Assembly: GCA_024138015.1 (NCBI GenBank)
Contig: JAMXBB010000009.1
Coordinates: forward strand, 37,593,787-37,657,786
Origin: Lumnitzera littorea
Taxonomy: Eukaryota > Streptophyta > Magnoliopsida > Myrtales > Combretaceae
Direction: 5' to 3'
DNA: 64,000 nucleotides
Position numbers and translations under genes: made by a program. How positions within the stretch are numbered: position 1 is the stretch's first letter; each line of letters starts with the position of its first letter. Of the stretch, positions 57,330-64,000 are shown one piece after another. The notes under the pieces were generated by a model that worked only from the letters and a program-made list of their open reading frames with translations, was not told the DNA's origin and did no database searches.

Positions 57330-60082
57330 TGTAGACACCCCATTTTTGCTCCTTGTAATTTTAAAATAAGAAAAAGGGGTCCCAATTTAAAAACCACCTC
57401 TAGCCTAAGGCCAATTTAAATAGAGATAGTAGCAAAGGCATGTGATTTGAATCAGAACGAGCAGCAAGGAAACAGGATTTGGTCTATCGATTAACCAGTT
57501 CAATTAGTCATTTAGTCAGCCCTCACAAAATACAAGAATGAATCGATCAAGCAGGTCACTATATGCTTAACACATGCAAGTCATATGAAAGAGCCTTACC
57601 GAACCAAAGGTTGCTTACCCAAATGATGAATGTGATGTCAAAGAAGGGTAAGCTTTCTCACTATACAATGACCACTACAAACAAAAGACAAATGATGATG
57701 AAGGAATAGAAAAGTAGGATAAAAAAACAAAAAAAAATAGAAAATTTAGAAAAAATACAAATTTAAAAAAAGAAGAAGAAGAACTAGATAATTTAAATAG
57801 GAAAATTTAAAATAACTTTAGTATACTATGTGGGGCTTAATTAAATAAAGAGAATATTGGGTCTAGGGTCAAATTTAAATATAGTTTAAGTCAACCTAGT
57901 CCATATATGCAATTTGATTGCATTTATGGACAAGACAAAAGCCAACGACCTAATGGAGAGACAACACATACAAAATCAATAGGTCCAGGGTTCAATTCTC
58001 GACATAGGTGCTTGTACGCCTTTTGTTCTTTTTTAGGCCAGCCTAAACATGTGTCAAACTCTAATCAGCCGATGTGTCTAGTTTCCTTCTCTTTTATGGA
58101 CTCTCCCATGCTTTCTTGTGGAAAACTTGCTTAAGGTCTTCAATTTAAGACTCTTTTTTACTAGCTTTTCTTTGTGATTTCACCAAATTAATAATGAAAT
58201 CATGAAGACGGCATTGAGTACTTCAAATTGATACCAAGAACCTATCCAGATTCATATTCTAGAAGGTCAAAATGAAGTTTGAAAATTAAGAAAAACTTAC
58301 AAGCTCGATTTTCATTCCCTCTTAAATATCCATGATTCAAGATGTGCAAGGATTTTTGAAGCTTTTGATCTTCCATTTTGGCAAAAATGAGTGTTATGGT
58401 CACAAATTTGACCTCTTAATTCATTCAAATCACAATTAATTCAAATCAAATCTACTCAAAACCCATTTACTCAATATCTTTGTATTTAATCTGATTTTCA
58501 ACCTTTTATGCTTAACTAAGTTGCTTTTAGTATAAAAGGGAGTTCATTTGAGGGAAAAATCAAGACTTGAAATACTCCATTAAAGCTTTAATCGAAGATT
58601 TCTCTCTCTATAAAGTCTCAATCGTAGCCACTCTTTCTCTCTCTAAAATTCAAGACACCATAACCACTTTTAGAGTTCAAACCACTACAATGAGCTTCCC
58701 TATTTCCTTACCTTTCTAACACAACAGATCCCATCATTAGCCATTCCCCCATTTGCAAGAACCAAGAACCACCTACCTAAACCCTAACCACCGTCAACCT
58801 TAACTCAAAACACCACTACTACCCTTCTCTACATAAATCCAACACCACATCCATGCTTGCTACACCTAGTAACCTTACTTTCAACAACCTCTCTCTACCC
58901 AATGACCACTACATTGAGCAGCACCACCCCCTTTCTCTCTCTACCCAAAACTGCCAACCAGCTCTACCACTCAAACCACCACCAAATGACAAGGCATCTT
59001 CCTTACAATCCCCTTCCCTAGTAAAATTCGCATAAAACCCCCTTCTACTGCTTATTTTGGCTTCTAAATCGATTAGAAACACCCATTTATCGGCTACTAC
59101 ATCTCCTACTCCAATTCAACCTAACCCGTAACCCAATTCGACCTACTCTACAACCCACTTGCAATACCCAAGTTCGGCCCCACATTTCTCTTGTATTGTT
59201 TTATTTTAGTTATAGTTTTCTTTCTATTTTATACATTTGATTATTATTTATCTACTATAAATAAAAAAGAAAAGAAAAAAATAGAAGAAAAAAGAAAGAG
59301 AGGGGAAAAGAGGAAGGCTTTATTGCATTGTTTATTTACTTTCTTTTTTTTGTTTTAAAAAAATATATCAAAAAAAATAAATAAATAAGAGAAATAATTA
59401 AAAAATGCTTATTCACTTCGAAAATTTTCATTAAAAAAATAAAAATAAAAACTAATAAACCCTTTACAAAGTTAAGGCCTCTTTAAAATTTAAAATAATT
59501 GAAATTAGGACCCTTAGAATTTTTCTTAAATAAAATTGAACAAAATTAAAACATAAACTTGATTGATTTTCATAAATTAAAAAGAATCAACAAATTAAAA
59601 TTTTCATAATTGAATTCCTACTAAAAATTGAAGATTGTTTTTATCTTCCAAATTGTAAATATTCCAATTTGCTATTTTTTTTATGCAAATAGAATTAGTT
59701 TTAATTGCAAATTTAGAATTAGCTAAAAAGGGTAATTTGCAAAATAAAGTTAATTTTGAAAAAGTAAAAGTGGTATACGATTAAAGTTTAATAGGATAGC
59801 CCCCATATCCAAAATCTTTAGTTTTCAAAATTGTTTGAAAAAAATAATTAGTTTTATTGAAAGACCAATAACTAAATTATGATCAATACATCCAATTGGT
59901 TACAACTTAACTCTTTTTCTGAACTTCGGTCAAGTAGCAACTCTAAATAGTTTTGAAAATTAAAAGAAAAACTAAATTTTCCTTAATTCTTAGTCAAGAG
60001 TTAATATTAAATAGATATGATTTAATATTAATCAGATTAAGGAAAATAAATAAAAACCAGGAAAAATTCGAGCTCAACACAC
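57330..60082 (+). repeat. Insert L: 2.75-kb LTR-like sequence in K gag
   Basis: It starts tgtagacacccc and ends agctcaacac(a), with tgtaga..ca ends, a TATA box (tataaaag, 58,531-58,538) and a pyrimidine-rich downstream region (58,600-58,990). The block gaacttcggtcaagtagcaactc (59,920-59,942) resembles the end region of Tat/Ogre-type LTRs in plants. No internal domain is present, so a solo LTR is likely. I could not find a target duplication. Frames at 57,907-58,134 and 58,853-59,035 lie inside and are not taken as genes. Confidence 0.6.
58531..58538 (+). promoter_or_regulatory. TATA box in insert L
   Basis: The sequence tataaaag in tagtataaaagggag is followed by a pyrimidine-rich tract. This is the expected U3/R promoter arrangement if L is an LTR. 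Confidence 0.45.
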
Positions 60083-60790
60083 CGTGGATTACCTTGGTGG
60101 ATGCAAATTCAGACATTCTATAATGAACTCAATTATCCTACACCCCAAATGATCAATGTTACAAGTGGAGGCACTTTAAGTGCTAAGACACTGAATGAGG
60201 CCAAAAGCTAATTGATGGCATGGCGATGAATAATTTGCAATGAAATAATATGAGATCCAAGGTAAAGGTGTTTGAGACGTATGAAGTTGATTCTATGATT
60301 GCATTAATTACTCAGGTTGAGAATCTGAGTAAGAAAATTAAGGGACTAATGAAACCAGTTAATGTAGGGCAAGATGAAATTTTAGCTAAAGTTAAAGACT
60401 CAATTTCATTGCTAACCATTCTATGAATAATCTTTTCAATAATACACATAATCTAGGTTAGAGAAATCATCCAAACTTCTCTTAAGGAAGCTAGCAGCAA
60501 TAACAAAATCGAAATGTACAACCTTAGAATAGATCCCCTAATATTGAGGAATTGTTGAATTGATTCATCAGAAGTTTAATTGCACATTTTCAAGCCAATG
60601 AAGCAACGCTAAGGAAAACTGAAGCTTCATTAAGAAATTTCTAAAACCAGCTTAGCCATTTGGCTAGGATAATTACTAAAAGGCTATAAGGAAGTTTACT
60701 TGGAAACATAGAGTTGAATTCTAAACTAGTGAGTTTGGAATCAAACTAGAGGAAAAAAAGTCAACTATCGAGCTAATGACGTAAAACAAC
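60083..60790 (+). pseudogene. Element K gag, second half
   Basis: It resumes at GLPWWMQIQTFYNELNYPTPQM-like sequence (60,089-60,152), followed by SGGTLSAKTLNEA, then KVKVFETYEVDSM and a gag tail rich in Asn/Gln. At about 60,775 it passes into noncoding sequence with the acaacaacattccttag motif, aligned with J's gag end at 27,862. Confidence 0.72.
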
Positions 60791-62257
60791 AACATTCCTT
60801 AGAATTTTATTTTATTTTTTATTATTTTGTTAGTTTATCTCATTTATTTCTAGTCAATTCGAGTACTAAGTTTTGAAGGTAGTGATTTTCCTTTACTTTG
60901 AACAATTTTCATTAAAAATAGTTACTAAATTCTATTAATGCAATAGTAATTAGTGAAGTTGTTATCCAATTTGATTGTTATTTGTCTTATTTTTGTGCTT
61001 CAATTCCTGTTAATTTCGAATTTTTCAAGTAATTTTAGGAACTGAGTCAAGGGAAATCAAAGAGGCATTGAATTCAAAAATATGAGAAAAAACATGACCA
61101 AAGTCTATAATTGTAGACTTGGACCGTAATCCTGTTAAAGAAGAATTTGAAGAATTTTTAGATAAGAGGCCTACGATTAGGACCATACCGGTGATCCTTA
61201 ACCATGAACATTCCATGGTTTACAATTTAGATGAAAAGGAAGGGACGACGGCTATACTCTATGGCTGTTACCTTGCACATGGTCTCCTTAAAATTTAAAT
61301 ATCATGAGTAAGTTTATTCCGTCTCTTTCTAAACTCACTCTCTCTCTCTCTTTAAAAGACATTTTTCTTTCAATTCTCTCTCTACACCCACACCAAAATC
61401 TCACAAATCTTCATGATCCAACCACTTGCACTCAAAATCTAAGGTACATACATCATCTCTATTTATTTCTTTTCTTAGATTTGTTTTTATCGTATGTGAA
61501 AATTGGATTTTTAGTTAAGATTTCATTAATAACAATATCACTTGCATTTGTAGAAATCATAGTTTCTAGTAATGATTAAGGAAAGATAATATGATCAAAC
61601 ATGTTACTTTCTCACTATTTGTTAGAAATCAATTGAAAAACGCTTACTTGTTAAGGATTGAATTCATGAGAATATGAGGGGCATTGTCTATGTTGCAGGA
61701 AAGTGAAAGAAACTAAGAGAAAGTGATGAAATCCATGTTATAGTCTTATTAATATTGGCATGTGATGTACACAATTTATGTTGAAATAGAAAAAACTTGT
61801 TGATAATCAAATTTGTGTACGATTAGAGTAATTCCTAGAATTCATGAATTTTGCAATGGTGATTGAATTATTGATGAAAAATCTAATTCAACATGCTATA
61901 AGATTCATGTTAGAATTATGGAATATGTTGAAGCAATTGCCCATGTAATTGACTATAAAGACAAGTTTAATAAAATATGCATGTTGAGTGCTAATATTCA
62001 TGTCAATAGAGATTATAATCAGATATAGGATTTAATCTTAAATTAATCCTATAATTTCATTAATCTATGATTTGAGAAAAAATTAGTGTTCCATTATACA
62101 ATCTTTTACTAATTCAAGATTTCCTATGTTGGTTAATTAGATAAATTAGTAATAAACTAGGAATGATTTTTGAGTCTTGAGTTAGCCATTATTCACATAA
62201 CATGAATTTGTTTATCTTTTATAAAAGTTAAATTCTTTTCTTTTCAATTTCAAAACC
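60791..62257 (+). other. K noncoding region between gag and Athila-type ORF
   Basis: No gene is recognised. A (CT)-rich run lies at 61,329-61,345 and again near 61,375-61,382. It corresponds in position to 27,862-29,098 in J. Confidence 0.5.
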
Positions 62258-63010
62258 ATGCCAAGAGTGAAACATGCTAAATGCAAAAGCATCAGCGCCA
62301 TCCCTACACAAACACTTTTAACATTCCCTAAGTTTTAGTGATGGAAGAGATATCTTTGATTGTCGAAGAAGGAATTTTGCCAAACCATATATTTAAGTTG
62401 GGGTTCACAAGTTCAAGTTAGATCAATGAGTCAGTACATGAGGAACTAATGTTGGAAGTTTTGAGCACCTTGAGATTAGCTTTTGATTATATTGATAATG
62501 GTAGGGATAATACTCTATACTTCAAGTGTAATGGTCAAGAAGTGACCAAAGAATATACTTCATGTCATTTGATGAGTTGCCTGTTGGGATGGGTATATTC
62601 TCTATGAATTATGTTAAAACTAGAGAATATATGGAGTTTTCATATAAGTTACCTCAAAGAGTATATGAGTCTTTTGTTTGATCTAATTTGACTTATTAAG
62701 AAGGAGGAGCTTATGACCCAAGGAGGTCTAAGGCTTCTAAGTTAAGCAATCCCACTCATAGGTTGGTGCATTATATTCTAGCTAAGGGTTTTACTAGAAG
62801 AAAGAATAGTTAGAGCGTAGTAAATAAGAGAGATATTTTGTATTTGCATAGTATTGCTAACCTATGCCCTATAAACCTGGGAGTTAAGTCAACTTAGTTC
62901 CTTAGGAACTAGGTTATTGAAGGCCATTTAAACTTTATTTTTGCAAGCCCTTTCATCACTAGGTTGGCAAGTTTCACAGCCTATACGATAGTCTAGTAGT
63001 GACAAACCAT
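62258..63010 (+). pseudogene. Element K Athila ORF-1-like protein (decayed)
   Basis: The ATG at 62,258 (MPRVKHAKCKS) aligns with J's start. Further blocks: ESVHEELMLEVLSTLRLAFDYIDN (62,430-62,500), then in other frames the VVNKRDILYLHSIANLCP.NLGVKS block (62,815-62,890) and the IEGHLNFIFASPFITRL block (62,915-62,965). These correspond to GVVNLGDIVFL and AIEGRARYIIVGSF of J. Frameshifts and stops are present. Molecular function of this family is unproven. Confidence 0.65.
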
Positions 63011-63049
63011 CACGTGCTAGTTAGAAGTAATCAATTAGTACCCTCTTAC

Positions 63050-64000
63050 CCATTAATTACTTCCAAAGGGTACCTGAGGCGTTAATTCTATAACAAATTA
63101 TAGAGTAGCACAGATTTAATGGTATAGAATAAAATTTCACATTATATTATAAAGTAGATGGTATAAAACTTATGGAGTTATGGAGTCTTTCTAAAAATTA
63201 ATATTACAAACCATTGTAAATAAAGTACTTAAAACATATCAACTATAAATTTCATAATCCTTTCACACTCTCTTAAAGCCCGCTTCTATCCTCTTATAGC
63301 TCACCAAAGGCTTAGACCTTCCTGGATACATCCAATAAGATTCCTACAAAAAGTTAGAACTATACGAGTATAAGCTATATGTAGCTTGGTGAGAAATCCA
63401 CTCATACAACCTTTTAAGCCAAACAAGCCAATTTTCATGCCTATGATATGTAATCAATCAATTAAGCATAAGAGGCAATACATGCACCCAACCAATATCC
63501 AACGTATAGTTTAAGGTTTATTCCCTCCCTTGACCTTAGGTTGAGGAAAAGTAGTTCCACTAGTGCCTATTTAGTGAATAAAGTCTCTTGGCATAACATC
63601 CTTAGCCACCATAACAAATATCCATAGAATCATAATTCTTAGCTGAGCACATACACATGTTATCATAACAATCAAGAGATAATGCCCCTTTGATCAATCC
63701 TAAGAGAACTAAATGGGTAACATTCTCCTTGATCTCACAAGAGAACTAATCTCTTGGTTATTATCCTAGAATCTCTAGTTAGCTGAGGGAATTAAATGAA
63801 ACATTCACCAAGGCCTAAATATAAGTGACAAGAGAAGGATCTCTTGATCAGTCTTAAGAAGGCTCAAATAAAGCAATAAGAAATGAATGCGTTCCCTAGA
63901 TTAAGAACTAATCAGATCCCTAATTGGCCTCCAGATGTGTGCAACTCGAAACAAAAGAATGGATACAACCCCACTCAATACACGACCATTCTCAAAGTCT
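63050..64000 (-). repeat. Repeat of uncertain type, possibly a minus-strand LTR
   Basis: K similarity stops near 63,010-63,050. The sequence ggtgagaaatccactcatacaacc (63,390-63,415) read on the minus strand (gagtggatttctcacc) resembles a block in plant gypsy LTRs. No boundary, PBS or domain is visible before the window ends. Confidence 0.3.

Larger units (their letters stand above)
55085..63010 (+). mobile_element. Element K: Athila-like, pol-less retrotransposon
   Basis: Layout: LTR (55,085-56,410), tRNA-Asp-type PBS, gag (56,665-57,329 and 60,083-60,790), noncoding spacer, then an Athila ORF-1-like gene (62,258-63,010). Insert L splits the gag. No protease, RT or integrase lies between gag and the ORF, as in J, and the gag-spacer junctions of J and K align. 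The 3' LTR is not in the window or was lost near 63,050. Confidence 0.75.

Noticed and set aside
58853..59035. Pro/Ser/Leu-rich short frame in insert L
   Set aside because: It lies in a pyrimidine-rich part of an LTR-like sequence; composition explains it and no similarity is seen.
57325..60087. Target duplication for insert L
   Set aside because: The left flank reads ggtgt and no matching pentamer occurs at the right end; acacc there is the inverse complement, not a direct repeat.
1..64000. CRISPR arrays, bacterial-type operons or a new defence or biosynthetic system
   Set aside because: No regularly spaced repeats or prokaryotic gene arrangements occur; all recognisable coding remnants are plant transposons or a PPR fragment.

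Overview
The window reads as repeat-rich nuclear DNA from a flowering plant, probably pericentromeric or intergenic heterochromatin. The evidence is AT-rich DNA filled with decayed LTR retrotransposons of plant type (Ty3/gypsy chromovirus-like, Tekay/Del-like, Athila-like), a plant-type hAT transposase remnant and a broken pentatricopeptide-repeat (PPR) gene. I see no intact cellular gene, no rRNA or tRNA gene and no CRISPR array. The species cannot be named from the sequence. Element letters A to L are used only here.

Left block (1-13,917). Element A (plus strand) has the end of its 5' LTR at 1-361 and an initiator-Met-tRNA-type primer binding site at 369-380. Its gag is split by element B (809-7185), a full-length but stop-riddled gypsy element with two LTRs, PBS, gag, protease, RT, RNase H, integrase and a near-matching 5-bp target duplication (gtatg/atatg). 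A resumes at 7191 and runs through gag, protease, RT, RNase H and part of integrase to about 10,708. There it is joined to C (10,709-11,965), a B-like protease-RT fragment. A PPR pseudogene lies on the minus strand at 12,429-13,013, followed by a lone B/D-family LTR (13,014-13,917).

Central nest (13,918-55,084). A minus-strand gypsy element G (integrase and RNase H at 13,918-15,563; RT at 54,291-55,084) is split by Athila-like element F (15,569-54,285), which is bounded by a perfect 5-bp duplication ATGGG. F has grown to 38.7 kb because other elements landed in it: an unclassified insert carrying a solo LTR (17,607-19,036, perfect TSD acttc); Athila-like J (from 19,943), whose LTR holds two further solo LTRs; a hAT transposon (about 30,045-32,733) containing Tekay/Del-like element I (32,734-39,923); element E (39,941-49,523) containing minus-strand gypsy element D (42,100-48,625, TSD gtact/atact); and a minus-strand solo LTR (50,079-51,056, perfect TSD aactt). 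F's gag, protease, 3' region and 3' LTR can be read between these insertions.

Right block (55,085-64,000). Athila-like element K has its LTR at 55,085-56,410, a tRNA-Asp-type PBS, gag, and an Athila ORF-1-like gene at 62,258-63,010. Its gag is split by a 2.75-kb LTR-like insert L (57,330-60,082). The last kilobase is another repeat, possibly a minus-strand LTR.

Nothing here works as a present-day pathway. The coherent story is layered transposition, LTR-LTR recombination leaving solo LTRs, internal deletion of pol, and C-to-T decay expected of methylated DNA. The most useful observations are the legible nesting order, J and K sharing the same pol-less structure, a 219-codon open gag with three zinc knuckles in element I, and a gag/protease-linker fusion ORF at 49,391-49,597 made by a deletion between two elements.
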